From Deinococcus multiflagellatus (GTDB lineage Bacteria > Deinococcota > Deinococci > Deinococcales > Deinococcaceae), in assembly GCF_020166415.1 (NCBI RefSeq), contig NZ_JAIQXV010000016.1, positions 49,789 through 113,788 on the forward strand: a stretch of 64,000 nt of DNA, read 5' to 3'. A program made the translations under genes and the position numbers. Shown one piece after another: positions 56,171 through 64,000 of the stretch. Numbering within the stretch: the stretch's first letter is position 1; every line of letters begins with the position of its first letter. The notes below the pieces were generated by a model that saw nothing but the letters and a program-made list of their open reading frames with translations, searched no databases and was not told where the DNA came from.

Positions 56171-57070
56171 ATGAAGAAATTGTTGCTCTCTGCCGCTTTG
56201 CTTCTGTCGACCGCCTCTGCCCAGCTCACTGCCCCTGCCGGGAGTAGTCCTTATCTGGGGGCGAACATCACCCGCACCTACAGTGTGGATGACCTGATGA
56301 CGCGGCCAGGTCTCCTGGCGATCGGGAAGGGTGACCTGTACACACTTGACTTTCCGTCTGATGTCGTGGCTGTGGTGACGCCTCAAAGCGCGTCTCTCGA
56401 TATTCCGGAGCCGATTGGCAACGTCTTGTCAATCACTTCCAAGGTGTCGAACGGAACGGCTCAGATGACGGTGTATCTGGAGAATGGCAAATATGCCCAG
56501 TTCATGCTGACGTTTACTCCCGGCGGCACAGGCATGAAGCGCATCAAGGTCCTGGACGTCCCGAAAATTGATTACGCGCAGCCTATTCCGGCGCCCGTGC
56601 CAGCAGCGACCAGCATGCCCAGTTTTACAGCGCCGGCGCCCATCTTTACACCCACCACAGCCAAAACGGTGACAGGTGTTTCGACTGACCGCCAGCAGGT
56701 CCAGAGTGTGCTGGCGCCAGTCGCCGGACTTCCCGCTGCAGTGCCAGCAATTACCCGCGCGCAACCTGAGTGGTTGACCTTTGGCGCTGCCCTGGCTCCT
56801 GAAGCCCAGGGTGACGTGCTGGCCGTGACCGTGACCAACAGCGGGGCCAGACCACTCGTGTTCAACGGCAAGGACGTCGCCGTGACAGTTGATGGCCGCC
56901 AGATGCTGGCGACATCGGCTGCAGAGATTCGTGTGGAGCCGGGACAAACGCAGCGCATTGTGCTGACGCTGGGCGGTCGCGTTGAACCTGGTGCGGCCCT
57001 GACCTTGGAGTGGCTGGCGTTCGATGCGGGGGCAAATGCGTTTTACCGCGTGGCCACCCGCACGTTTTGA
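56171..57070 (+). CDS. VirB9-like exported protein
   Basis: 299 residues from the ATG at 56171; signal peptide 1-19 (LLLSTASAQ). The N-terminal 120 residues (VDDLMTRPGLLAIGKGDLYT, FPSDVVAVVTPQ ... NGTAQMTVYLENGKYAQF) have the strand order of VirB9/TrbG N-terminal domains. Then a Pro/Ala/Thr-rich linker and a C-terminal Ig-like domain (VLAVTVTNSGARPLVF, VEPGQTQRIVLTLGGRVEPG) replace the usual second VirB9 part. The assignment is weak and rests on layout and the nearby VirB10. It probably forms part of the periplasmic/outer-membrane core complex. The following small gene starts within its last codons. Confidence 0.5.
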   Translation: MKKLLLSAALLLSTASAQLTAPAGSSPYLGANITRTYSVDDLMTRPGLLAIGKGDLYTLDFPSDVVAVVTPQSASLDIPEPIGNVLSITSKVSNGTAQMTVYLENGKYAQFMLTFTPGGTGMKRIKVLDVPKIDYAQPIPAPVPAATSMPSFTAPAPIFTPTTAKTVTGVSTDRQQVQSVLAPVAGLPAAVPAITRAQPEWLTFGAALAPEAQGDVLAVTVTNSGARPLVFNGKDVAVTVDGRQMLATSAAEIRVEPGQTQRIVLTLGGRVEPGAALTLEWLAFDAGANAFYRVATRTF

Positions 57071-57384
57071 AGCCCAGGACGAAACCCCAGGGGATCGTTG
57101 CGTTTGACGAAGTGCGCCCCTCCTTTTTGTGGGGCGCACTTCTGACGGGAGCCGGCCTGTTTGCGGCCACGCACATTCTCTTGGGCCCACCCTGGACCCT
57201 GCTGGCAGCCGCCATCCTGCCGCTCGTGATGGTACCAACGACCCTGTTTGTGCAGACCTGTTGGGATTTTTACACCTGGAGGCCTTGTAATGATGCGAAT
57301 TCAAACGGCAGCGCTCAGTCTGATGGCGATATTGACAGCAGCGGGCCAGACAGCAGGCGCCGAAGCGCTCCTGAGTCTGATTGA
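57067..57384 (+). CDS. VirB3-like small membrane protein
   Basis: 105 residues if the TTG at 57067 is the start. A short polar start (KPRTKPQGIVAFDEVRPSF) precedes two close hydrophobic segments (LWGALLTGAGLFAATHILLG and LLAAAILPLVMVPTTLFVQ), then WDFYTWRP, the size and shape of VirB3/TrbD. The last 31 residues overlap the next gene by 95 bases and look unnatural, so the true end may be just after WRPCN through a frameshift. Start codon and end are both uncertain. Confidence 0.4.
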   Translation: MKPRTKPQGIVAFDEVRPSFLWGALLTGAGLFAATHILLGPPWTLLAAAILPLVMVPTTLFVQTCWDFYTWRPCNDANSNGSAQSDGDIDSSGPDSRRRSAPESD

Positions 57385-58645
57385 GAAAGGTGGACAGGAC
57401 CAGAGCAGTGTCAACCGGGTGATGCCTTTTGTGGAGTTGCGGGACACCGCCGGGCGGGACCGGGAATACAGCGTGCCTTACGTTCCAGAACTCAGCGTCA
57501 AAAACGTCGCAGCAGACTTCGTTGCCAACTGGAAGTCGTACCAAGACACCCTGCACTGGGCCATGATGGTGGGGATCAACAACAACGTGACTGCACTGGG
57601 GTTGCCGCACGACCTGCACTTTGCGAACTGCACGCTTCAACTTCCTGCAGATCTCACCATCTCCGCTGGCCAGCTTCTAACCGGCTCCAGCTGGATCAAA
57701 GCCGATCCTGCCTCCATCAAACTGAAGACCAGCAACCCCAGTAGTGAGCGGGCCAAAACCTTACCCGAGGGAGGCGTGAACGGCTGGCGAGATGACGGGG
57801 TATCGCTGGAAAATTACGATATTCCCCGCGTTGATCGTCGGCGCTACTGCGCGTATTCCAACATCGAGCTAATTCCCGATGAGCTGATGATGTATGTGCC
57901 GGGCGTGCGCGTCTGCTCTCCGTTTGGCTGCGTGGCCACCCCCGATTATCCAAAGCCGACCTACGTCAACTGGGATGGCCTGCGGGGGCGCCTGCAGGCT
58001 GTGTGCGCAGCAGCCAACAAGGGTGAAACGTCCAACTATCAGAAGGAGAATCTGCTGACGCTGTCGAAAAATACACCTCTGGCCATTCACTGGAATGGCG
58101 TGGGCACCGTCACGGGCACGCGCAGTGGCACCACCATGGCGCCGTTTTACGCTCTGGGGACCAATCTTCTGAGTGTGGCCAGCATGGCCAAAACGGACCC
58201 GCGGTTTCCAGCCTATGTCAGTGGTCGACTTCCAGTTGATCCTTCGGCCGTACTTAGCAAGGGCCACGTGGGAGTCCCTGAGCTGGAAGTGTTGAAACGC
58301 TATCTGGAGCCGGGGAATCTCGAAGAGCAAGAGGCGCAGGGAGAAGCCACCTTCTTCCAGGCCTGGCAGCAACTGGACACACTCAATGATTTTCGTCCCC
58401 TGCGGTACTGGGCCAAAGCAATGGAGTGCAACATTTTTGGCACATGTACACCGGTTCCCCTGCCGCTGCTGGCCCCAAATGCGGTGGTTACGCCGGTGAA
58501 TTGCACGGTCCCCAGTGCGGCCGTACGGACTGGCACCACGACGATCAATCAGTACCGGTACCGGTGGGGAGTCGTCAGCACCCCAGAGGGATTTACGGTG
58601 CCGAACGTCACGGGGTCGCCCGTCTTGCGGCCCGACAAGGAGTAA
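57290..58645 (+). CDS. Exported cysteine-containing protein of the secretion cluster
   Basis: 451 residues from the ATG at 57290 with GGAGG upstream; a second ATG follows directly. Signal peptide about 1-24 (MAILTAAGQTAGAE). The mature part contains at least seven Cys, in ANCTLQLP, RRRYCAYSN, VRVCSPFGCVATPD, NIFGTCTPVPLP and VNCTVPS, suggesting disulphides in the periplasm. It has some resemblance in type to TraU-like conjugation proteins (exported, Cys-rich) but no sequence claim is made. Neighbours place it in the transfer machine. Confidence 0.6.
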   Translation: MMRIQTAALSLMAILTAAGQTAGAEALLSLIEKGGQDQSSVNRVMPFVELRDTAGRDREYSVPYVPELSVKNVAADFVANWKSYQDTLHWAMMVGINNNVTALGLPHDLHFANCTLQLPADLTISAGQLLTGSSWIKADPASIKLKTSNPSSERAKTLPEGGVNGWRDDGVSLENYDIPRVDRRRYCAYSNIELIPDELMMYVPGVRVCSPFGCVATPDYPKPTYVNWDGLRGRLQAVCAAANKGETSNYQKENLLTLSKNTPLAIHWNGVGTVTGTRSGTTMAPFYALGTNLLSVASMAKTDPRFPAYVSGRLPVDPSAVLSKGHVGVPELEVLKRYLEPGNLEEQEAQGEATFFQAWQQLDTLNDFRPLRYWAKAMECNIFGTCTPVPLPLLAPNAVVTPVNCTVPSAAVRTGTTTINQYRYRWGVVSTPEGFTVPNVTGSPVLRPDKE

Positions 58646-58648
58646 TCG

Positions 58649-59176
58649 GTGAAACGCTTTGTGTCTGTTCTGCTGCTGGTCAGTGTATTTGGGACCAGTG
58701 TTCAGGCTGCATCTCAGCCGCTCGTCTCTGGCCCTGGCGGTTATCAGTACACGCCGGGTCTCACCCCAGCGCAACAGCAGCAGCTGAAAGCCAGCCTGGA
58801 GGCCGTGGTGGCCCCTCCAACAGTGGTCGGCACTGGTCTCAAGCCTGCAGTAACGGCCATTTTGAACAGTCGGAGCCAGATCAGCGGTTTGGTGGGCCCT
58901 CTGCCCCGTGAACTGGAAGAAGCGCTGAACCGCGCGGCCATTCGCACGCCCGTGCGCCTAGTCATGGCTACCAAAACGGCTCCTGTCACGGCAGCGCTGG
59001 CCCGCGCGAAACGGATTCTGATTCCTACCAGCTCTGTAACCACCATGATTGCCGCAGATCACCTGCTCATCACAGTCACGCCGCAGGGCATCACGGTGCT
59101 CAAGTCAAGCCATTTGGCGGCTCAGATTCATGCACGGGTTGATCAGGTGGAAACAGCCACAGCACCTGCCAGATAA
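58649..59176 (+). CDS. Small exported protein of the secretion cluster
   Basis: 175 residues, GTG start at 58649 with AAGGAG; signal peptide 1-20 (LLLVSVFGTSVQAA). The core (AIRTPVRLVMATKTAPVTAA, LIPTSSVTTMIAADHLLITV) again has a PLD-half-like layout, similar in plan to the 55614 product but without clear sequence identity and without HKD. It may be a paralogous periplasmic part. Followed by a strong terminator at 59193. Confidence 0.55.
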   Translation: MKRFVSVLLLVSVFGTSVQAASQPLVSGPGGYQYTPGLTPAQQQQLKASLEAVVAPPTVVGTGLKPAVTAILNSRSQISGLVGPLPRELEEALNRAAIRTPVRLVMATKTAPVTAALARAKRILIPTSSVTTMIAADHLLITVTPQGITVLKSSHLAAQIHARVDQVETATAPAR

Positions 59177-59192
59177 CAGCCTAGGCATTCTC

Positions 59193-59221
59193 AAGCCTCC
59201 GCGCCTGGCGCGGAGGCTTTG
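59193..59221 (+). terminator. Terminator before virB10
   Basis: 13-bp GC-rich stem AAGCCTCCGCGCC with its complement, then TTTGT. Confidence 0.85.
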
Positions 59222-59227
59222 TCGTCC

Positions 59228-59239
59228 AACCCTCGCGCT
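59228..59239 (+). promoter_or_regulatory. -10-like box for virB10
   Basis: AACCCTCGCGCT begins 26 bases before the ATG at 59254, directly after the terminator. Confidence 0.55.
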
Positions 59240-59253
59240 GCCCAGACTGGGGC

Positions 59254-61575
59254 ATGAAGAATGTCTTGGACCGGCTTCGCAAGCGCCCACCGACCCTTTC
59301 ACCTGATCTGCCACCTGGCGCCCGCATGGCCGTCACCTCTGACCTAGACCCTTTTGCAGCGGCCCCTACGTCCGTGCCCGAAGAGGCGAGCGAACTGGTC
59401 TATGACCCCAGTCAGCTAGAGGTTCTGAAGCCTCAGATCGAGTCGTTGGGGCATCAGTTACCGGATGATCCCGCGTCACCTGAGTTCAAAGAGCTGATTG
59501 ACAAGCTGCGCCCCGGGCACCCGCATCTGGCTGTCGCGGTCCAAGGGATGGTTCGGAATACAGCGCTGGACGAAAGCAATCAAATCATGCAGGAAGCAGA
59601 GCGCAATGCCCGGCGAGCCAATGCTCCCATAGAGAAGCTCCGCGAAATCTTCTTTGTCCCGAATGCCAACGGTGAGGCGGTTTTCAATAAGAAGGCAGCT
59701 GCAGTCGCTGCAGTGACGGGTGGCCTGCTCCTTTTTGCGGCGATTGCCACGTACAACCCAGGCGGCGGCGCGGCAGCAACAAAGCCAGCAACGGCCAGCC
59801 AGGGTGTAACGGTCACCAACGGTGATGGCAGCACGACCACCACCTACCCTGACGGCAGCATCCTGATCAAAAAGACAGATGGCAGCCAGGAGGTCAAAAA
59901 GCCAAATGGTGAAGTGGTGGTCAAAACAGCGGATGGCACGATCACCACGACCTATCCGGACGGGCACACCATGGTGAAAACTGCAGATGGCAGCAGTGTT
60001 GAAACCCTGAGTGACGGCTCCAAAGTCAACAGAGACGCCGCTGGAAACATCATCAGCACCACGCCCCCCGCCAGCGTGACTGGAGCAGAAAACGCCCTGT
60101 TGACCGGTGGACCTGATGGGACCACGACAACTGAAGCTGCAGAGTTGCCCGTCCCCCCAACTGGAGGCGCGCCAGCGCCCACCGCGCAGACCGATTCGTA
60201 CAACCCCTCTGAGGTTGGCTATACGCCGGCGCCAGCGCCTTATCCCACCGATGCGGAGTTGGCGAGCGGAGTCAGTACAGAGAGTCCCCCTGCGGCGTCT
60301 GACGACCCCTTTTCCGGAACCCCATACGAAGCGGGAATCTACAATCCCACCGACGCGGAGGTGGCAGCCGGATACACGGCAGGAAAAGCGCCTGTCAGTG
60401 TGCCAGCGCCAGTCACTGAACGTGTGCCCGTGACCTTCACGCCACCGGCAAGCATGGCAGAGCAGGAAAGTGCACTGTCAACTCCAGTTAATCAGGCCGA
60501 GCAGAGCTCCGTTGCGGCCGTGACCACATCTGCACCAAGCCCTGCCAGTGTCCGTCTGATGGTGTACAGGATGGGCCAGAACCAGCAAGGTGGTGCTCAA
60601 GGCAGTGGGGAGGACAACAGTGGAGCCAATGCGCAACCAGCCACATCCAGCTCCGCCAGCAGTGGAGGGAACGCAGGTGCCACTGTCGTGTACCGCAAGG
60701 CGTCGGCTGCGCCTCTCCAGGTTATTCGGGCTGGTGGGGCAGTAAGTACGCCCAACACGCCTGAGGCTGTCAAAAATGGACCCAGTACAGCTGGGACGGC
60801 GACATCTGAGACAGGTGGGATGACCGTGTTCAAAAAGGCAACGCCCTCAACTTCCCTGACCCGTATTGTCAGGCCCACGAGCACCAGCGTTGAGAACGCG
60901 CCAGCTGAATCTGCCCCCGCACCGACGCCGCTGGCCCCGACGACCGACACGGGCGCTCCACCGCAGCCAACCACACTCCTGGCCTACGCGGCCAACAACA
61001 AGGTCGAGGGAGAAGCCCCTGCCACGGCCAGTCCTTATCGTCTGGGGCAGCGTGTTCTGGCCACACTGGAAACAGGCGTTTATGTCGCGCAGGGCGGCGG
61101 CACATTGCCTATCTATGCCAGCACCCAGGACGGCACCCTATGGCGCGGCACGGTAAGCCTGGACCGGACAAAGCGGGTCCTGATCGTATTTGACCGCGCC
61201 GTGTTGCGAGACGGAACGGAGGTGGAGGTTCAGGCATCGGCATACAACCTGGACGGCACACCTGGACTGGTGGCGCAGTACCGGGATATCGCGCCCACCC
61301 TCGCTAATGACCTGATCCGTTCGGCTGTCTCCGGGGTTCGGGATTACGTGGACGCGAAATTGCAGGCAACGTCAACCACCACGTCAACTGGGGGCGCCGT
61401 AACTGTCGAGCGTCAGGTGCCGACCATCTGGGAGAGTGTGGCAGGAAGTGCAACAGGTATATTCCAGCTGCCAACCACACAGAACACGTTCGTGACTGTG
61501 GCGCAGATCAAAGTTGGCATGCAGTTCGCCTTGGTGTACGGACCAGTGAAAACGGAACAAGACGCGGGCCGCTGA
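59254..61575 (+). CDS. virB10: VirB10/TrbI-type core protein with G-box repeats
   Basis: 773 residues. A cytoplasmic part (1-146), a single membrane segment (about 147-167, AAVAAVTGGLLLFAAIATY), then a repetitive stretch (188-266) of DG-turn repeats: GDGSTTTTYPDGSILI, TDGSQEVKKPNGEVVV, ADGTITTTYPDGHTMV, ADGSSVETLSDGSKVN. These resemble the G-box repeats of Tcp10_C/CPAP proteins. A long Pro/Ala/Thr-rich spacer follows, and the last 190 residues (LGQRVLATLETGVYVAQGGG, LPIYASTQDGTLWRGTVSLD, LIVFDRAVLRDGTEVEVQA) are a VirB10/TrbI C-terminal domain. VirB10 spans the envelope; the repeats and spacer probably extend its reach across a thick envelope. Separately promoted and terminated. Confidence 0.8.
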   Translation: MKNVLDRLRKRPPTLSPDLPPGARMAVTSDLDPFAAAPTSVPEEASELVYDPSQLEVLKPQIESLGHQLPDDPASPEFKELIDKLRPGHPHLAVAVQGMVRNTALDESNQIMQEAERNARRANAPIEKLREIFFVPNANGEAVFNKKAAAVAAVTGGLLLFAAIATYNPGGGAAATKPATASQGVTVTNGDGSTTTTYPDGSILIKKTDGSQEVKKPNGEVVVKTADGTITTTYPDGHTMVKTADGSSVETLSDGSKVNRDAAGNIISTTPPASVTGAENALLTGGPDGTTTTEAAELPVPPTGGAPAPTAQTDSYNPSEVGYTPAPAPYPTDAELASGVSTESPPAASDDPFSGTPYEAGIYNPTDAEVAAGYTAGKAPVSVPAPVTERVPVTFTPPASMAEQESALSTPVNQAEQSSVAAVTTSAPSPASVRLMVYRMGQNQQGGAQGSGEDNSGANAQPATSSSASSGGNAGATVVYRKASAAPLQVIRAGGAVSTPNTPEAVKNGPSTAGTATSETGGMTVFKKATPSTSLTRIVRPTSTSVENAPAESAPAPTPLAPTTDTGAPPQPTTLLAYAANNKVEGEAPATASPYRLGQRVLATLETGVYVAQGGGTLPIYASTQDGTLWRGTVSLDRTKRVLIVFDRAVLRDGTEVEVQASAYNLDGTPGLVAQYRDIAPTLANDLIRSAVSGVRDYVDAKLQATSTTTSTGGAVTVERQVPTIWESVAGSATGIFQLPTTQNTFVTVAQIKVGMQFALVYGPVKTEQDAGR

Positions 61576-61586
61576 GCCGCTCAGCC

Positions 61587-61621
61587 GGGCGGGTGGGTTT
61601 CAAAACCCACCCGCCCTTCTT
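61587..61621 (+). terminator. Terminator after virB10
   Basis: 14-bp stem GGGCGGGTGGGTTT / AAACCCACCCGCCC with a small loop, then TTCTT. Confidence 0.9.
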
Positions 61622-61873
61622 GTGGCTTGGAAGACTGCGGAAGAGGCGGCAGGCGGTTCAGAGGTGTGGTGAAGTGCAGCAAACATAAGCGGATGCAGCG
61701 CCCGTGCACTCGCGGCAGGAGGCACTGGTTCTGGTGGGCTTTCAGCTCATGCTGAACAGTCATCGCCTTTCAATATTTGGGAAAAAGTGTTGTCACCGCA
61801 GTGCTCTGCAACCGCATCTCAACGGCCAAATTTGGAATCAACGGCTCCACATACGCCTGCACTAACTCCGCAA
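61622..61873. other. Gene-free gap before the pilin gene
   Basis: About 250 bases without a convincing ORF or hairpin; nothing is seen besides the promoter box at its end. Confidence 0.5.
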
Positions 61874-61885
61874 AACTCTCGCGCC
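61874..61885 (+). promoter_or_regulatory. -10-like box for the pilin gene
   Basis: AACTCTCGCGCC; one base later the in-frame ATG at 61887 would be leaderless, as at HU; the chosen ATG is 43 bases on. Confidence 0.5.
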
Positions 61886-61916
61886 AATGACCCTGAGATC
61901 GGAGGTGCAACAGCAC

Positions 61917-62291
61917 ATGCAAACCACTACCCTTGACCGTTCCTCGACCCCTCGTCCTGCTTTCCGCTCCATCCTTCTGCTGATGATCGTTACGGTGGCG
62001 ATCGGTGTGCTCATGGCCGTGATGAGCCCGGCCGCCAGCGCTGCTGGTCTGGACACGCAGCTGAACCCTGCGGCTGCACAGATCTGCGCCAACCTCAACG
62101 CCGTGGCCAAGTCTGCTTTCGTGTCTGTAATCGCCCTGTGTATGTTTGCAGCCGGCGGCGCCATGATCTGGTTCAAGGTGCGCGGCGGCCTCGGCATGAT
62201 GGCGTTCGGCCTGGTGGGTTTCTTCGTGGTCAAGAACCTGGTGCCGATCGCAAAGAGCTTCGGCATCGTGCCTGCGGGCATCACCTGCTGA
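61917..62291 (+). CDS. VirB2-like pilin
   Basis: 124 residues from the ATG at 61917, which has GGAGG 11 bases upstream; the in-frame ATG at 61887 would add ten residues. A long signal-like segment (ILLLMIVTVAIGVLMAVM, then SPAASAAG) is followed by a mature part of about 80 residues with two hydrophobic helices (FVSVIALCMFAAGGAMIWF and LGMMAFGLVGFFVVKNLVP), the shape and order of VirB2/TraA major pilins. One Cys lies near the mature start and one at the end (ITC). A hairpin follows before the next gene. Confidence 0.7.
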   Translation: MQTTTLDRSSTPRPAFRSILLLMIVTVAIGVLMAVMSPAASAAGLDTQLNPAAAQICANLNAVAKSAFVSVIALCMFAAGGAMIWFKVRGGLGMMAFGLVGFFVVKNLVPIAKSFGIVPAGITC

Positions 62292-62310
62292 GCAATCATT
62301 TCGCTCTGTG

Positions 62311-62338
62311 AGTGGCGGACGCTGAGGCTTCCGCCACT
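62311..62338 (+). terminator. Hairpin after the pilin gene
   Basis: AGTGGCGGA / TCCGCCACT with a 10-base loop, then CTTCTTC; likely attenuates expression of the next gene relative to pilin. Confidence 0.6.
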
Positions 62339-62359
62339 CTTCTTCAAGGAGAAGCGCCC

Positions 62360-62734
62360 GTGCGAACGACCAAGCTCTACAGCTTCAACACTGGCACCAG
62401 CGTGGCCGGCATCAACGGCAACGTTCTGGTACTGGGTGCCGTCCTCGAGTTTCCTTTTGGCTACGTCATCAACATGTTTCTTGAAGGCTTGCCAGCCATC
62501 CTTTTGATTGGAGTCCTCTACTGGCGGGGGTTCTTGAAGTTGGCCGAATGGCTCGTCGAAGTCATTCCACCGAAGTATTTTGTCCACCTGATTGAGTGGG
62601 TCCGGGTGGGTAATGCGCTTTATGTCACCAATGATTCCTCTCCTCTGCCCCTGAGCGTTCCTGACCGCACGCTTTCGGGGGCTGTCAGAGAAGGGCCGCG
62701 CGTTGCTGTGCCGGCCCTGAACCGCGTGTCTTAA
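62360..62734 (+). CDS. Small membrane protein of the secretion cluster
   Basis: 124 residues from the GTG at 62360 with AAGGAGAAG upstream; the open frame to 62312 overlaps the hairpin and is not used. Two hydrophobic segments (VLVLGAVLEFPFGYVINMF and LPAILLIGVLYWRGFLKL) are followed by VIPPKYFVHLIEWVR. Size and layout suggest a VirB3- or TraL-like inner-membrane part, but no clear family match. Followed by a strong terminator. Confidence 0.55.
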   Translation: MRTTKLYSFNTGTSVAGINGNVLVLGAVLEFPFGYVINMFLEGLPAILLIGVLYWRGFLKLAEWLVEVIPPKYFVHLIEWVRVGNALYVTNDSSPLPLSVPDRTLSGAVREGPRVAVPALNRVS

Positions 62735-62756
62735 ATCGTTAACAGAAGAGTTGCAG

Positions 62757-62780
62757 GCGGGGTGCAATTTTGCACCCCGC
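62757..62780 (+). terminator. Terminator
   Basis: 10-bp stem GCGGGGTGCA / TGCACCCCGC with loop ATTT. Confidence 0.8.
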
Positions 62781-62800
62781 CGCGCTGCTGTCCCTGCCCG

Positions 62801-62812
62801 GACTCTCGCGCC
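62801..62812 (+). promoter_or_regulatory. -10-like box after the terminator
   Basis: GACTCTCGCGCC begins 40 bases before the ATG at 62841. Confidence 0.45.
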
Positions 62813-62840
62813 AGTAGAGATATGGCGTGGAGGAAATCAC

Positions 62841-63050
62841 ATGAAAAGCGTCAAATGGCCATTGATCTATATCGCCCTCGGTGTCTTGGCGGGAATTCTG
62901 ATTCTGGGTGGGCAGTGGGGGGCAGGCGTCATCAGCCTGGCGCTGACCGTTGGCCTCTCGCAGCTGGTCAAGATTCGTAGGGTTCTGGAGACCCTGACGG
63001 AGGTCTCTACCGAGCTTGGTGAACGGAGCACGGCGCAGGACACCGCTTGA
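62841..63050 (+). CDS. Very small membrane protein
   Basis: 69 residues from the ATG at 62841 with GGAGG 8 bases upstream. Two hydrophobic stretches ([19 protein letters not shown] and [16 protein letters not shown]) precede a charged C-terminal helix ([20 protein letters not shown]). Unknown family. Its TGA overlaps the start of the transglycosylase gene, which fits an accessory envelope role. Confidence 0.65.
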   Translation: MKSVKWPLIYIALGVLAGILILGGQWGAGVISLALTVGLSQLVKIRRVLETLTEVSTELGERSTAQDTA

Positions 63051-63736
63051 TGCGCCGCGCCGTTCTGACGACCCTGCTGACCTGCACAGGCGCCGCTGCA
63101 GCCGTTTGCTCAGCAGACGTGAGCACGCGCCAACTGGTGGAGCGAACTGCCGCCGCCCACGGCCTACCGCCCTTCATTCTGACTGCGTTGGTCTTCCACG
63201 AATCTGGTTTTTGCGCGCAGGCCCTCAGCCCTGCTGGGGCGATTGGCTATGGCCAATTGATGCCGGCCACCGCACGGGGTCTGGGTGTCAATCCCTACGT
63301 CCCTCGCGAAAACATTTGGGGTGCGGCCAAGTACCTCCGGCAACAGTGGAATACCTTCGCCAACTGGCCACTGGCCCTGGCTGCCTATAACGCTGGCCCT
63401 GGCGCTGTGCGTCAATTCGGACGCGTGCCGCCATATGCCGAAACGCAGGCCTACGTGCGGAAGGTACTCGCTACCTACGCCGCGCTGGCCAGTCAACACC
63501 GCACCGTCACCCAGAGGGTGCAAGTCCCATTCCGCCCAGGGCTCCAGCGCCCTGTTATCAGCCCTGCACAGTCCTCCCCTCGCGCCGTGATAACCACCCC
63601 TCTGCCTCGTACGCCCGTGGTGTCGGCAGCGACGCCAGCCACACGTGAGACGGCCCCAGTCGGTCCCCATGCGGCGCCACGTGAAGACCAGAGCAGAAGC
63701 AGCCTGCTGGTCTATCGCGCGGCATCTGCCCGCTAA
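63050..63736 (+). CDS. Lytic transglycosylase (VirB1-like)
   Basis: 228 residues, ATG at 63050 overlapping the previous stop. Signal peptide about 1-22 ([14 protein letters not shown]). A goose-type/SLT domain follows: ALVFHESGF with catalytic Glu51, [20 protein letters not shown], then [20 protein letters not shown] and AYNAGPGAV, the standard SLT motifs. The last 75 residues are Pro/Thr-rich. Such enzymes cut peptidoglycan locally so that the secretion channel can pass; VirB1 has this job in T4SS. Confidence 0.9.
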   Translation: MRRAVLTTLLTCTGAAAAVCSADVSTRQLVERTAAAHGLPPFILTALVFHESGFCAQALSPAGAIGYGQLMPATARGLGVNPYVPRENIWGAAKYLRQQWNTFANWPLALAAYNAGPGAVRQFGRVPPYAETQAYVRKVLATYAALASQHRTVTQRVQVPFRPGLQRPVISPAQSSPRAVITTPLPRTPVVSAATPATRETAPVGPHAAPREDQSRSSLLVYRAASAR

Positions 63737-63802
63737 CTGATGACTGGTGGCCACCCAGGCCACAGGCAGCTGATTGCAGAAGAACGGAAGCATTTACGGA
63801 AG

Positions 63803-63870
63803 ACCTGGTGTAGCGCAGAGGCGTTTCACCAGGTGTTGTTTGGGTGGTGCCTCTGCGCCACTTTCTGTTT
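63803..63870 (+). promoter_or_regulatory. Interlocking hairpins before the last gene
   Basis: Stem 1 ACCTGGTG (63803-63810) with CACCAGGT (63827-63834); stem 2 GCGCAGAGGC (63813-63822) with GCCTCTGCGC (63849-63858), followed by TTTCTGTTTT. The left arm of stem 2 lies in the loop of stem 1, so the two either exclude each other or form a pseudoknot. Stem 2 plus T-run is a likely terminator. Confidence 0.6.
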
Positions 63871-63919
63871 TCGCCAGCCACCCGCTGAGGCCCTTTCCAG
63901 AGCTTTCAAGGAGCACCAT

Positions 63920-64000
63920 ATGTTTGTCAAAGATGTCACCACAACGCGTGAGTACCAGGCGGCGCTGAACATTCTGCCTGGTGACATTCGGGAGATTGTT
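63920..64000 (+). CDS. Start of an unknown gene (cut by window edge)
   Basis: ATG at 63920 with AAGGAG 7 bases upstream; 27 codons read MFVKDVTTTREYQAALNILP and continue open to the edge. Too short to assign; its place after the transglycosylase suggests another secretion-cluster gene. Confidence 0.6.
   Translation, partial: MFVKDVTTTREYQAALNILPGDIREIV

Overview
The window looks like part of a large plasmid or secondary replicon from a Deinococcus-type bacterium. The reasons are: high GC coding DNA; an HU protein with a Lys/Ala-rich N-terminal extension; an SSB-like protein that appears to carry two OB folds per chain; a RPA-type (PF10134-like) replication initiator with iterons; and a set of exported DUF11-type surface proteins of the kind common in Deinococcus. 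These family names come from reading the proteins by eye; no database search was run.

Layout. (1) 1-2716, minus strand: a DUF6615-like fragment, a nuclease-like/NADAR-like fusion, and a protein with two phage-integrase-repeat (PHINT-like) units. (2) 2856-8677: a translationally coupled set ending in a membrane M41-type protease without an AAA domain, the HU gene (which sits at the end of a longer open frame), a tyrosine recombinase coupled to a pRiA4b ORF-3-like gene, and a small membrane protein. (3) 8822-22788: a run of exported proteins (DUF11 and related Ig-like domains), including a 1334-residue protein with a probable outer-membrane beta-barrel end and a separately transcribed 1332-residue secreted protein. 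(4) 22893-35934: large regulators (two STAND/SARP-like NTPases and a TPR protein), a DUF2325-like protein, a winged-helix protein, and a DUF4388-thioredoxin-fold fusion. (5) 36330-43596: replication module with a winged-helix protein, an unknown protein, a MshEN-like protein, a primase-polymerase, the initiator RepA, the iteron origin and an SSB-like protein. (6) 43634-46880: a region with a probable small RNA, a divergent sigma-like protein and unknown genes. (7) 47131-64000: a type IV secretion (conjugation-like) gene set with VirB4, VirB5-like, VirB6, VirD4, VirB9-like, VirB10, VirB2-like and VirB1-like products; VirB8, VirB11 and a relaxase are not seen inside the window.

Two regulatory observations stand out. 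First, a 12-base box close to AACYCTCRCGCY lies 26-27 bases upstream of the start codon in many unrelated transcription units across all regions. It reads like a -10 element plus GC-rich discriminator, mostly without a -35. Second, ahead of the sigma-like gene there are two near-identical promoters (TTGACA-17-TACCCT). The first would make a short terminated RNA whose middle is complementary to the 5' leader made from the second. Together with a possible upstream ORF overlapping the repA start and a leader ORF coupled to virB4, the element appears to use much RNA-level control.
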